Positions 1-12,100 of a stretch of 64,000 bases of DNA are shown here, one piece after another. A program made the position numbers and the translations under genes. The notes beneath the pieces are model-generated. The model ran no database searches and was not told the DNA's origin. It saw only the letters and a program-made list of their open reading frames with translations. The DNA comes from Narthecium ossifragum (lineage: Eukaryota > Streptophyta > Magnoliopsida > Dioscoreales > Nartheciaceae): the NCBI GenBank assembly GCA_963920575.1, contig OY986975.1, positions 18,817,897 through 18,881,896 of the forward strand. The letters run 5' to 3'. Position 1 is the first letter of the stretch. Each line of letters begins with the position of its first letter.

Positions 1-1307
1 CTCTAAAGCAGTTTGAACGCCGAGCCCTGTTGTCCTCATCGCGAGGCATGTATAGCATCGATTTCTCAAAGAGCTCTGCACTTGTCTCATAGTCTTTTAG
101 CCGGAAATGTTCAGCTCCACTGCATTAAGCAAGGGCGGTGTGACAATCCAACCAACAGATGAGACACAACACAAGGGACTACAAGGTATGAGACAATTGG
201 CTGGAATGCATATAGTAGGATCAAAGATTGCTGGTAATAGTTGATTCATCAGACGCATTGCTGTGAGTGAATATCCTCTTGTTGTTTCCATAACAACAAT
301 ATTTCATAACATCAATAAATGATAGAATCTCTAAAGCTCACTGATGAAGTCTCAAGATCTTTTTCTTCATCGTTCTCTAGTAGGAGCCACAATCAAAATA
401 TATAACAGTAGGAGCCATAATTTACCATGCATCGATGTTGGAAAGAATAATTAACCTATGCCACATAGTTCCTTGTTATGGTTAACTTAAACAATGGTTG
501 CCAACAATTAACATTCTCTTGCGGTTACCAAAAAGTGACATCTTATAGTTTAAACAAATGATAGTGTCATTGGACATCTTAAACACTAACTGATCGAACA
601 TCAATGTTCCCCTTCCTATTCTAGTAGGAGCCATAAGTAAATCGCGCAAGTCATGTTCAGGAGAAGAATTAGGCATGTGAAATAATGAAAGTGATACCTT
701 TTACATCTATCAATTCATACTAATCAAACTAGCAACTTAGTTCATCATTCTGTCTTAATCAGCAAACCTTAAAACAGTCCAAATTGCATAATCTTCACAT
801 CACAATTTATCTGGTCACAATGATTACTTGGTCTCACATAGAAAATAGGACAGATGGCATACAAAAACTAGCCTATAGAAGGAAATATGTTTATGCACTG
901 TAATGACCACACAGGAACCCTTGACACCACTACCTCCCTATCAGCAGATATTAGCAATAAAGTTGAAAAAAATTTGATTCTTATCGTGCTATGTTTTCTG
1001 CCAACTACTACATTTGAAGCAAGCAAACTGGGGATCTAAACTCTATGCCACCATGTCAGATATTAAACTATCTCATAACAGATGTCCACTGCACCGAAAT
1101 TGACTAGTATAATGTGCATTTTGAAGACTATAGTTCTTCAGGTCAAAGCACCGCAATTTAGAATTGGTGATACAGGACAACCTTCGGGCTTATCTAATAA
1201 AAATAAAAAAAAGAATTGGTGATACAGGGAACTAGGATTCGAAACGAAGCCGTGATTGCTTCTGTTCTACTCGAGTATATATTTGTGGCAGTTAGGAAAA
1301 CGAAATT

Positions 1308-1362
<55 letters not shown>

Positions 1363-2671
1363 AGTTCCAGAGGAGTGCGTGCATAGCGCCACACTCCTTC
1401 GCCGCCTTTTCCCCCTCAAACAGCGCCACCACCCTCTCGTCAGCTGCTAGCTCTGCAACCACCCTCATCCTCCCACTCCCACCACCCTCAGCCACCCTCC
1501 TCACCACCCTCACTGCTGCCCCGGCCCCAACTCCGCACCTGTCCAAGAGCCCCTTCATCACTCCAGGCGCAGCCTCCACCCCTGCTGCTGCCACAAAGGC
1601 CTCGGCTGCTGCCACGCATACCCCCTCCGGCACCTCCCCGGCCCTCCCCACCAGCCCTTTCAGCTCCTTCTCCGCTTCCCTCACCCTCCCCATTCCCAAC
1701 CACGCCCTCATGGCCACATACCCTGTACTAACATGCTCTCTCCCCTCACCCCCACCTTCCCCACCTTTCGCCCTCAACACCCTAACGCACTTCAGCACCC
1801 CCTCGTAGTCCTCTGCTGCCAACCTTTCCGCCGCCATGAATCTGAGGCATCTTCCTCTCGTCTTCTCCAATTCTAGCCCTTCCTCTCCTCTTTTCCCCAT
1901 CGAAATTCCCCTCTCGCATAGATCCAACGCCTCGCTCAGCATCCTCGATGCATCCAACGCCCCGGTTCCCTTTGCCAGATCAAGCTTACTGAACTCCAAC
2001 AACTGCTCCGCTAGGGTTTTACACGCCATCCCCGATCCAAACAGCAAGTTCTTGGATCGATTAAGTAGCGTGATCGCGAGATTCCGATCTGAGAGCTCCC
2101 ACGCCGTCCTTGCCCTCGCGAGATTGAGATCGAGAGCCAATCTCCTCTGCTCGTCGCCATCTATGGGGGCTTTAGATAGGAGATCGGTTGATTTCTCGAA
2201 GCAATCGGTAGCGCGATCGTATACATGGAGGTCGTGCCAGATCTGTCCCGTCCGGAGGAAAAAGGAGGCGGCTTTGAGGGCTGGGGAGGGAACTCCAGCG
2301 GGCTCCCCGGCGAGAAGTAGGATGTCGGCTGCGGCGTGACGCAGATCGGCGAGGGAGGGGGAGATGGGTTTGGGGAGCGCAGCGTTGGAAAGGTCGACGG
2401 CGGCATTCCAGAGGCGGTACGCGAGCTTCCATATAAGGAGCTTGGTTGGCCCCGGGACGGTAGCGGAGGAGGATAGGTTGGTGACGGCGGCTCGGAGGGC
2501 TGCGGCGAGGGGCTCCGGCGAGGAGGGGTCTCCGGGTTGGAGGTGCTCGAGGGAGTGGATGGTGGATTCGAGGTCAGAGAGGAGGTGATGCAGTGGTGGT
2601 TTTGGAGGTAACGTAGACGCCGGAGACGACGGAGGGCGCCGGAGATCCGGCGAGAGCTCCGAGATCCGCAT
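1..2671 (-). CDS. ZIP4: Meiosis protein ZIP4/SPO22-like TPR protein, 5' part (exons 1 and 2)
   Basis: Exon 1 is 1362-2671 and exon 2 is 119 down to the window edge; the gene continues off the left side. Known role of the family: a large TPR-repeat protein of the ZMM group on meiotic chromosomes, needed for class I crossovers. Seen: the protein begins [11 protein letters not shown], as in plant ZIP4, followed by the conserved stretches [86 protein letters not shown] and [11 protein letters not shown]. Exon 1 stops inside a Cys codon (AAC TG) and exon 2 resumes with T GGA GCT GAA CAT TTC, giving WNCGAEHF and then [20 protein letters not shown], which matches the family across the splice. An upstream in-frame ATG at 2806 exists, but 2671 matches the family start. 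The part in view is about 476 residues of a protein usually near 900-950. The intron (120-1361) starts with a (CT)n/(GT)n microsatellite directly at the donor. No stop or frameshift is seen. Confidence 0.9.
1309..1360. repeat. Compound microsatellite (GT)n(GA)n at the ZIP4 intron 1 donor
   Basis: About 22 bases of alternating GT followed by about 30 bases of GA on the plus strand. Read on the coding (minus) strand, the CT run begins immediately after the exon-1 donor, so the intron starts GTCTCTCTCT and runs on into GT-dinucleotides. Tract length is likely polymorphic. Confidence 0.95.
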
Positions 2672-3464
2672 CTCCTTTAGAGTCAAGCTAGGGTTCTTTT
2701 TCCAATCGCTTTGGCGGGAGATGAGGCGGGGGGAAGAAGCTAGAGAACGACGGTAGTTAACCTCGAATTGAGACGTGGCAGTATCTGTGGGCCCACAAAA
2801 TGCCACGTAGGTTATGTTAGGGCAGTAACGTGGAAGGAAATGGCTGGAGGTGCAAGAACCTCATATCTGCCTCGGGATCAGTGATTTCATTTAACGCCCA
2901 TATCTAGCTTGTTGATAGGGCAATTAAAATAAACAATCAAACTCGGTTCCATAATAAACCCAATCAAGCTTGAAGGTTAGCTTAAATGAGCCGAGTTTGG
3001 TCACTCTTCTTTGGCCCAAAATTAATTTTAAGCCTATCTTAATCAAGTTCAGCTTGTTAAAACTCGATAACTCTTGTTAATATACCTTCTTTTTGATGCA
3101 AAAGGTCATATGAACATAAACTAACCAAACGTATCAAGTATCAAGTATCAAGCCTTTTGTTTAGGACGAAACCGAAACTTCAAACCTTGCTTTGAACAAC
3201 AAAGAGAGTTTCCAAGCTCTACAAGCTACAAGATTTTTTAAACTTCTATCACTAAATGGGGGCTAGTTGCAAACGAAACAATCTTATCATCCAATTCCCA
3301 CAGCATTTGATAGCTAAACAATCATTTAATCAATCAAGGCTTATCATATAATAATAATAATAAATAATATGGGGATATTTGTATGCTTTACAAAAAAGGA
3401 AAGAAAAAAAAAACTTTTCTTCGACTGTTTTTTCAAAATAGGAGGAAAACAAGGGGAGGTTTCT
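2672..3464. other. Intergenic region: 5' flank of ZIP4 and unassigned DNA
   Basis: The first ~140 bases upstream of the ZIP4 ATG are presumed promoter/5'UTR. I see no clear TATA box. From about 2880 the sequence is AT-rich with short A/T runs and no recognisable gene or element. Confidence 0.5.
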
Positions 3465-3540
3465 GCATTAAAAAACAACACTATAGCGTCAGTGCGTGCC
3501 TTTGCGTTCAAGTTACACAAGTTTTAGAATTTTCTCAGCT

Positions 3541-4440
3541 TTGTTTTCTTTAGGGGGTGTCTGGTTGCCAGGAGTGGAGGGTAGAGTGGGTGGACTAGCA
3601 GCACTTTCTTCACTTTAGGTTGTTTGGTTGGGCTATTAACTCGATGGAGTGGAGGGACTGTACTCCTGAAAAGGGCTCCAGTCGGCCATTTGACTCTAGC
3701 CAAAAAAGAACCAAAGTGGGACGCGATACTAGTCCCGCGACTCAGATCTTGATCAGGCTAGGGTTTCTCCTCACCGCTCTCTCTCTGGTTTCTTTGTCGG
3801 CATCTCCTCTCCGTCGGCTCTCTCCGGGGAGAAGGTTTCTCCTCACCGGCTCCTCTTCGTCGACTCTCTCTAAGGGTTTCTACGTCGGCATCTCCTCTTC
3901 GTTGGCTCTCTCTGGGGTTTCTCTTTTGGCATCTCCTCTCCGTCACCAGCTCCTCTTCGTCGACTCTCTCTGGGGTTTCTCTGTCGGCATCTCCTCTTCG
4001 TTCGCTCTCTCTGGGGTTTCTCCATCGGCATCTCCTCTCTGTCACCGGCTCCTCTTCATCGGCTCTCTCTAGGGTTTCTCCTACGGCTGTTTCTCTCTCC
4101 ACCACCGGTGATCTATCGTCCGGATTTGCTCAGGCTCTTCACTATTGAAGCTTTGATCGCATTTTCTTCTTTACTTAAGCCCTCTCCACGAAATGAGAGG
4201 TTGTAAATGCAAGAATTTTCATTTTTTGGGGACTTTCTATTGATGTTGCACGCTAGCTGATAGGCGTTTTCCCTTTGATTTCACCCCATTTTTCCTTGGA
4301 TTTCGTTCATTTTTTTAGTTTGTTTGATGATGTTGCACTCTGATACGTCTTGAAAAGTGTCGTGGTTTTAACAAGAACGCTAAAATTAGAAATTTATAAT
4401 CTGAATCACTAACTAACTACTTTAGGGGTAGATAGCAATG
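3541..4440. repeat. Inserted block with imperfect tandem repeat (3770-4085)
   Basis: This block replaces exon 1 of the methyltransferase pseudogene. Its left edge has the TGTCTGGTTGCC / GGTTGTTTGGTTGGGC wording typical of small DNA transposons. Inside, units of roughly 40 bases built from GTCGGCATCTCCTCT, CGTCGACTCTCTCT and GGGGTTTCT recur several times between 3770 and 4085. The open frame over it (3620-4072) is Ser/Leu-rich repeat translation, not a recognisable protein. Exact element boundaries are not resolved. Confidence 0.45.
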
Positions 4441-6805
4441 AGTCGGTCCACATGGAAAATACCTTCTTCAGACAGGAACCCTTCCTAAAGGCAGAGTTTT
4501 TGTTCCTGGATGTGGCACTGTGAGCCTGCTTCCTTTGAATTGGCCTTCTTGTTGTTCATTAGGCTTATAGTATGATTGGCCTAACAATGTTTCATTTCAG
4601 ATTCTGTTTTGAACAAAATACTGAATGTTAGTATTTGATAGGAAGAAAACAGATGTGCATCTCTTTTTCTTTAATTGAAATCAAGTCAGAATACAGATGA
4701 AACAATTAACTGATTGAGATGAACACTAGACAACCTTGCTGACATATGCGAGAAAGAAAAGTAAAATCTATGTCCTACTTGATATACTTTATCATGTTGA
4801 ATAATCTAAAAATTTTCTTTAGGATTCTGTATCAGTATGATGTTGACTAGATGATCTTGTCCTTTATTTTCTTGGCAGAAGTGTTTTTGATATTATTTTC
4901 TTGTATCCCTAATTGTCTCACTAAAACAGGTATCTTCTTCTCATGGCATTTTACTTGTCGCATTTCAAGATAAGCAGGCTTAATTTATCTAACTTATGCC
5001 CACAGCATTGACATCATCGTATTTTGAAGTTTGAATAAAATGCCTATGTTTTGTCACAATAAATTAATGTCCTCCTCTTAAGGAGTTTCTTGTTACCAAT
5101 GTTCTAGCCTATTTAGGATCAAAATATGTACGTTATGCAAGCTTGCTAGTAGTATGTTATTGTAGTTGTTGATCTAGTTTCAAGTGGAAGAAATTATGGA
5201 GTTTATATTAGTTGGAAAATACAAGTTTTTGTCCTTACTCCAAGTAAAATTGATGATGCTCACCTTTTATTAGGATGGAGTGGGCTTTATGTGGATTCCT
5301 CCAATGGAATGATGGTCACTTTAGAGTTACAGTCACTTATTTAAGCTCATCAAAATTTTGGATCAGTTTTGCTTTAATTCCTTCTGGATTTTATGGTATA
5401 CTAATTTCTTGTTCAAGAACTCCACAAAACATGTATGCTGTAAGATTGTAAATGTTTACGAACATACATAAAGGGGATGTAACTAATCAATCAGCGAGAT
5501 ATAAGTTGTGATTCTAGGCGAAAAAAAAATTCATACAACTCCTCAAAGGTTGGACAGTACTGTGACAGAATTTAAAAAGATCAGTGGACTTTGCCATGCA
5601 GTAATTAAAGTTCACCAAGATTTTCTTGGTTGATCACACTTGTCCTCTATTTGTTTAATCTGTCTTAGGCCTTCATTACTTCTGTAACCTGTTTTTTTTT
5701 CTTACCAGTAGTTTACAATTTTCCATGTTTAACTTTGATACTACAAACTTTACTTTCTTCTTTAAATCTCTATTTTTTTTGTCTCTAATTGCCAGTGGTC
5801 TTCCTCTTCACCAAATGCAAATTATTTCACCTTTTTGGTGGCGGACTTGTTCAGTTTTCAGCCATCTGAATTGTTTGATCTTATCTTTGATTATACGTGA
5901 GTTTTCACCTTTGTACTGATGTAATTTCTTTCCTATTTGGACATTATTTCCTGGATGTATAAAATTAAAGTTCTTCTGTGCAATTGATCCATCCATGAGA
6001 TCAGCTTGGGCAGATAAAATCAATGATTTTCTAAAACAAGTTGGGGAGCTTATAGCACTCATGTATCCGGTGAATATAAATCTTGAGAACCTGTTACTAA
6101 TTCTTGTTTGCTTATTTTTAACTGTTTCAATCAAAATATGAAAGCACCACCCATCAAGATCCTCCAATGTTTTCTTATTCTCATTTTTCTTGGGAGGGGG
6201 TGGGGTTAAGATGGCTTTCATGCTTTTTTCTTCTCAAATACTTGTGAGGACTTCTTTCATTAGCAAACCATCAAACCATGTGAAGATACTTCACTTTGGG
6301 TTTCACAAATTAAGGCCTTCTTTAGTGTGTAAAGACCATCTAAGTCCACCAAGTGTGTAATCTGTAAGGTTGGGCTGTAGTCACCATCTTTAGCATCTAT
6401 TCACAGTGATATAGGAAACCTCAACTTCTCCATCAGCACCTGAAATCTCAAGCAAATCAACAATGGTGGAGAAATTTGTATCTAGATAGCATCCTTTGTT
6501 AGTGTAAAGCTGTGAAATAGACACAAAAGAACTAATTTTCATCAACGTGCAGATTTTTAAGGGTTACTGATACGAAAGTTATGAAATTGTTGGTCAAATT
6601 TTGATATGGCCTGCAGCAGATCACCATTCCCCTGAGCTTTTAATTTGAGAAGCAAACTTGGAAATAAAAGCTCAAGAGTAGTCAAGACATTCCTTTAAGA
6701 ATAATGGAAAAATATCCCTTGTCATCACTTGAATGATATACTTTTCATTCTCAGGTTATTAATTTATTTATTTTTAACACCAAGCGTTATCTTATCATTT
6801 TGTTT

Positions 6806-6894
6806 TCTTTTTTTGACGAGTTGAGCCAGAGGCTATCAGATGAGATTACATGATTCCAATCAAGGCGTCTGGTCCGTCATCCTGGGACCGGACA
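6806..6894 (-). mobile_element. LINE 3'-end fragment (about 90 bp)
   Basis: A T-run followed by GACGAGTTGAGCCAGAGGC and a short GC-rich stretch, the usual look of a LINE 3' end on the minus strand. It sits directly 5' of pseudogene exon 6, replacing the intron 5 acceptor context seen in the intact copy (ttgcag before ATTGGTGA). Confidence 0.45.
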
Positions 6895-7116
6895 AGATCC
6901 CAGGATTGGTGATGAGATGGGAGGGCCACCCTATAACCTAAATCTGGCTGAGTAAGTAAGTCCTTCTTATTGTGCATTTGTTGCATGATGCCAAGTTTTT
7001 TCACATTGGCATGAGCCACATAATACTACCAAATGCTTTATGGTCACTTGCAGCTTCTGGGTCTCAAGGTTCTCTCAGTCGTAGATAACGATTTAGCAAT
7101 TGAGCGTCGGAAGGTA

Positions 7117-7194
7117 TCTTATATTCAGGTTACATGTGTCTTCTTAAGGAAATTCTCTTATATTCAGGTTACATGTGTCTTCTTAAGGAAATTC
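7117..7194. repeat. 39-bp direct duplication
   Basis: Two adjacent, nearly identical 39-base units starting TCTTATATTCAGGTTACATG just after pseudogene exon 7. The intact gene has a single equivalent after its exon 7. Confidence 0.85.
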
Positions 7195-7894
7195 TGCTTT
7201 CATGCCTATGTATTCGAATGATTCATGGTAGCCTTTTTGTATATATATGCCTATGGATTAGAATCTGACGGTCTATAAGTTACCTTCAAGGCTTCAACTA
7301 TTCAGAGCATATAAAAAAGGGCTCCTTGATGGTGGAATTCCCAAACCAGGAACCTAAATCCATACTATTTGTGAATTTTTTTGCAGGGTCGATCTTGAAG
7401 CTAGTTCGCCTGGATAACCATATTTTTATCCTTAACTTCTATATTGATACTTCAAAATTTTGATGATGTAATAGCACTGAAATTTTAGGAAGCATCTATA
7501 TGAATGTTATTTATACTGGATCTTCAGGAAAACCTGAGTCGTTCAAAACTATATATGCAAGCATCTTTTCCCTATGAATGATGTTTGCTTGGTAAAATTC
7601 GTTAGTTTTTCTGATTGATGTCCTGGTTTTGTTGGCTCTTCTAGTAAAACTCCACAGACCTAATCTAGCAGAGCCGATTGTTAAATGTCATTTTGCTATG
7701 CTTCTAGGATCCTCAGAATGATTCAACATAGAGTTCGTTCTATTGCAAACAAGAATTCTTTGATAGCTTGTCCTCCTTATAACACTTGCGGGTGCTTCCT
7801 CACAGCCTGGATAATGCGCTATGTTTTTCTGCTAATATCAAGAGCAGTGGGGATAGTAGTTTGATAAGAATAAAATTTTGTGTATATGGACATG

Positions 7895-8130
7895 TGCCAT
7901 CGATTCATTCATCTAGTCCATTGATACCACTACCGATGGACTAAATTAATGAATCGGCAGCTCACTACAGCTCACTATCGATTGAATTGTACCGATAGTG
8001 AAATGTCGATTGATTGATAGAGTGCATCAGTATATCACTATCGATGAACTAGACGAATAATTCAATCGGTAATGAGATATCGATTTATTAATTAGTCCAT
8101 CGCCGATAGACTACATGAAAGAATCGGTAG
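7895..8130. repeat. Cluster of short dyad repeats (ATCGAT/ACCGAT), possible CACTA-type subterminal DNA
   Basis: About ten variants of CACTATCGAT, TACCGATGGACTA and AATGAATCGG occur in both orientations within 240 bases. Such dense, bidirectional short motifs resemble subterminal repeats of CACTA transposons, but no CACTA terminus or TSD was found. A weaker similar cluster lies at 25600-25700. Confidence 0.3.
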
Positions 8131-9018
8131 CGCTTTGATAATCTTTTTCACCATTTAGCTGTAGTCATTTATTTGATTAGGACATTTGATAATCTTTAAT
8201 CATGATTAAGATTGCTAATCAGATCGGCTAAATAGTTAGTTTAATTAAATTAGGATGTATAAGTAATGGTTGGTTAGTGTTTTTTTTTTTTTTTGAAGTC
8301 TGACCATTTGGCTGTAGTCATTTATTTTTATCAGCTAATCACTTGTGTGTAATAATAGATATAGGATTTCTTACAAACTTATCTTTCAAAAACCTTCAAA
8401 TCACACATTTATCCTTATAAATATCATATATACCCCTCAAATCGTTACCTTCTTACACAAATATATAACTATATAGAGGTTTTTACAATTTAAATGCACT
8501 TTGTTTTTTCGCTTTTAAAAAACTGAACCTACTATCGTGGCTTAGAGTGAAATACACTTTGTTTTTATTTTCACACTTTAGTTGCACTTTGCTTTCATCT
8601 TAGAAAACAGGCCAAAATCGATTTTTTTCGGATCAAAATATCCTTTAATTGTGTGACTTGTGTCTAATGTCACCATAGCCATCGCAGACATAACATTAAA
8701 TATAAGTCAAGAGTTTTTTTTTATGATGAATGGATTTAAGGGATATAAACATACACACGTGTATATATAAGTATAAGAATCTAATAATCTAAATGTTTGT
8801 AATGATAAATGTGTAATTTGAAAATTTTCAGGGATATATATGTAAAAAAATCCTAAATAGATATACGATAAAAAAAAAGCTATATTCTTATTAATGAAAT
8901 TTTGGTGACCTAAGTGCAAAAGAATCATTCCTTGGACTATTCTGCTAAATATAGACAAACAGCGTAGGTTTTTGCACAAACTAGAACAACTCCAGCGTCA
9001 GTGCGTGCGTTGGTGTTC
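8131..9018. other. Intergenic AT-rich DNA; 5' flank of the methyltransferase gene
   Basis: No gene seen. A motif CATTT(A/G)GCTGTAGTCATTT occurs twice (about 8151 and 8306). The last ~50 bases share sequence with 3475-3515 and probably belong to the promoter/5'UTR of the methyltransferase. Confidence 0.4.
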
Positions 9019-9141
9019 ATGTTTGCCGCTCATCTCCGGCGACTCTATATCCCTATTACTTCGCCGCCGCCCCCAAACCCACCATCGATTCTAATAAAGT
9101 TCAAAACTTTCACTCCCGGAGTGATCGCTGGGTGTATGAGA

Positions 9142-12100
9142 ATGGCGAGCAGTAGCTCTAAGGACCCGGCCTCCAATCCCAAGGTTGCCGAACTACGAGG
9201 TCTCATCGCCGAAGACGCAAAAGGTTATTGGTTGTCTCTGGCTTTCTTGAATTCTTGCTTTAAAGTTGATGGGAACTCTATTTCCTGATTGGTTTAGGGT
9301 TTCTGTGTGTTTTGATGATTTAGGTTGTTCTTGTTTGGAACGTTGGGATGATTTTTTGTTGGGTATGTGGTCGATTGTGGTACTGGTGTGGATAAACTGT
9401 GTTCTTTTAGGTGAAATGAACACCTTTGTTGGCTGGAATGGGTTTTTTTTGTATGTTTTATTAGATGGGTTTGAGAATTTGGGTCATGTTTTCTGGGTTT
9501 TGATGAGCGATTATGATACGGGTACGCCTCTATTGTATCCTTTATTGAAGTCATTGCGTCGTTTACAGGAATTGCTTTTCGAACTGTCTTTGTGTTCTTG
9601 GGCTGGTGTTTCTTGGTTGGTTTCTTTGGATTGTGATATGGTTCTTTTCACTTCTTCTGTCAATGATAGTGTTAGGGTGGATGCATGATAGTGTAGTTTC
9701 TAGAGATCATGTTACACTTAAGTGGAAGTAGCAACATATTCAGGATTAAGGTTCTGGCTAAACAACATGATGGTTTGTGCATGTGGTACAGAAATTAGCA
9801 GATGCCTCGTCAAGAAGCATCTTGGTTTCTCCTTTTTAAGGATCAATATCAAAAGAGAAAAAAATAGTTGAAACTGATGAAATGAGACTAATATAGATTT
9901 ATCATCCAATTTTTTGTGACAGGTTCAAGAACTGCCTTCAGAAACCATGACTGCAACATCCAATTTTATGCGCGAGTTAAGCTTGCATTCTCACATTAAG
10001 GGTCAAATCTAGTGATCTCTAACCAGAAAATTCTTAAATGCCACTCACTTTTGAGATGTACAACTTTCTTGAACTTAGTTAGATATGACCGAGAATAATG
10101 GGAAATGTCTATGCCGTTTAAGAGGAATATTATCATGAAAGGGGAGAGAAGATGCATATCCTCATGCTGTGGTATCGAATTGAATTGAGTATTAAACTCA
10201 TGAAATTTTTGTCTTGCATCTTTAGGTGGTTGGGAGAAATGCTGGGAGGGAGGACTGACTCCATGGGATATAGGACAGCCAACACCTATTCTTGTTCATC
10301 TCCTAGAGACAGGGGCTCTTCCTAAAGGCAGAGTTTTTATTCCTGGATGTGGCACGGTGAAGCCTGGTTTCTCTTAACTGGTCTTGCTGTTGTCCATCAG
10401 GCTTATTGTATGATTGCCCTAACAGTCTTTCTTTTTGGATTCTTTTTTGAAGGAATGAGGAATATAAGATGTCATAGAGGAAGAAAAATGATGTGTACAT
10501 GTTTCGTCCGTTTAGATGAAATCAGAGTATGAAAAAATTGAAATCAGTATACATATGCAGCAATCAACTGATTGATATGAACTTTAGCAGACCCGGCCAA
10601 CATATTAGAGAAAGAAAACCAGTAGATCATTATGTGGAGTAATTTTATTGTATGTCTAACTTACTGGATCACTATTATGATTACAGAGATGTCGTTGTCC
10701 TTTATTTTCTGGACAAATTGTTTTTGAATTTTTGATATAATTCGGTCATAGTCCTAATTGCCTCACTAAAGAAAGCAAAGTGTTTTTAGTTCCTTTTGCT
10801 ATTTAGTTCGTTGATCAATCAATTTACTCTCTGATTTCTGTATAACAGGGATATGATGTGGTTGCTATTGCTAGGCCTGATCGCTATGTTGTTGGTTTGG
10901 ATGTATCAGAAAGTGCAATCAAGAAAGCCAAAGAGGTAAGTAGTCAAGGGTTCCACAGTGTAAATTCGTTCGGAGCATGTTTGCAGTAGAAAAGGAATCT
11001 ATGTGCATATGAACATACATGAAATCAACTACATGCCATACCAAATTGGATATAACTTGTGATTTGAGATAACAAAAGATTCGTACAACTCTTCGAAGCT
11101 TAGAGAGTTAAATGAAATTTGAGGAGTGATCAATGCACTTGATCATGTAATTATTATAATCTACCAAAATATTGTGGGCTCTTCATAGTTAGCTTTTGTA
11201 TTTAATATGTCATAGACCTTCATTACTCATCTAACCTGTTTTATTACATAGTAGTTTACATTTTTCCCTTTTGTGGCTTTGATGTTACCAATTTTACTTT
11301 CTTCTTTTTTGTCTGCAAATTTTCAGTGGTCTTCTACTGCACCAAGTAGAAGTTATTTCAGCTTTTTGGTGGCGGATTTCTTCAGTTTTGATCCACCTGA
11401 ATTGTTTGATCTTGTCTTTGATTACACGTAAGTTTTTAGCCTTGTATAGAGATGTCATTTCTTTCTTATTTTGATATCCTTTCCTGAATGTATGAGATAC
11501 AGGTTCTTTTGTGCAATTAATCCACGCATGAGGTCAGCTTGGGCAAAGAAAATTAATGATATTCTAAAACCAGATGGAGAGCTTATAACACTCATTTATC
11601 CGGTGAACATCTTAGGAGCTTGTTACTTATTCTTGTTTGCTTATTCTAGTTATTCTTGTTTACCTATTCTTAAATGCTTTGATCACAAGCTGAAAGCCAC
11701 CACCCTTCAAGTTCTGCATTTGTCTTCTTACTCTTTTCCTACTTTTTTCCTTTCAATTGCTTGTGAGTACATCTTTCATAAGCAAACCATGGGAGGATAG
11801 TTCTCTTCGGGTATCACAAATTATCATATTTTGCAGATTGGTGACCAGAGAGGAGGGCCACCCTATAACCTAAATGTGGCTGAGTAAGTCCTTTTTGTTG
11901 TGCATTTTTTGCATGATTCCAAGTTTCAATTTTCACATTGGTGAAACTAATATTTAGTTATAGAAAAAGGAAATGAATAACATCCTTCAGTGTTACATAA
12001 TAGCCACAATACTATGTGCTCACTTGCAGCTATGAGGAGGTATTGAATCCTTTGGGTCTCAAGGCTCTTTCAGTTGCAGATAATGAGTTGGCAATTAAGC

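Larger units (their letters stand above)
3465..7880 (+). pseudogene. Decayed tandem copy of the thiol methyltransferase gene
   Basis: Homology to the intact gene at 9142-14755 runs in order. The 5' flank around 3475-3515 resembles 8985-9025 (shared GCGTCAGTGCGTGC). Exon 1 is absent: at that place lies the insert 3541-4440. Exon 2 survives only in its 3' part (about 4470-4515, LPKGRVFVPGCGT). Exon 3 (SAM-binding region) is missing from the corresponding intronic stretch (4860-5780). Exon 4 (about 5793-5890) keeps an open frame reading VADLFSFQPSELFDL. Exon 5 (about 5971-6069) is open but its acceptor lost the G of AG|G, so splicing there shifts the frame. Exon 6 (about 6895-6941) follows a small LINE-tail insertion. 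Exon 7 (about 7051-7113) has a 19-base internal deletion. Exon 8 is absent; similarity fades near 7880. With exons 1, 3 and 8 lost it cannot make a methyltransferase. Confidence 0.8.

Noticed and set aside
1311..2588. Plus-strand open frames at 1311-1808, 1836-2339 and 2364-2588
   Set aside because: They lie antisense to the conserved ZIP4 exon 1 and show no family resemblance; products of GC-rich coding DNA.
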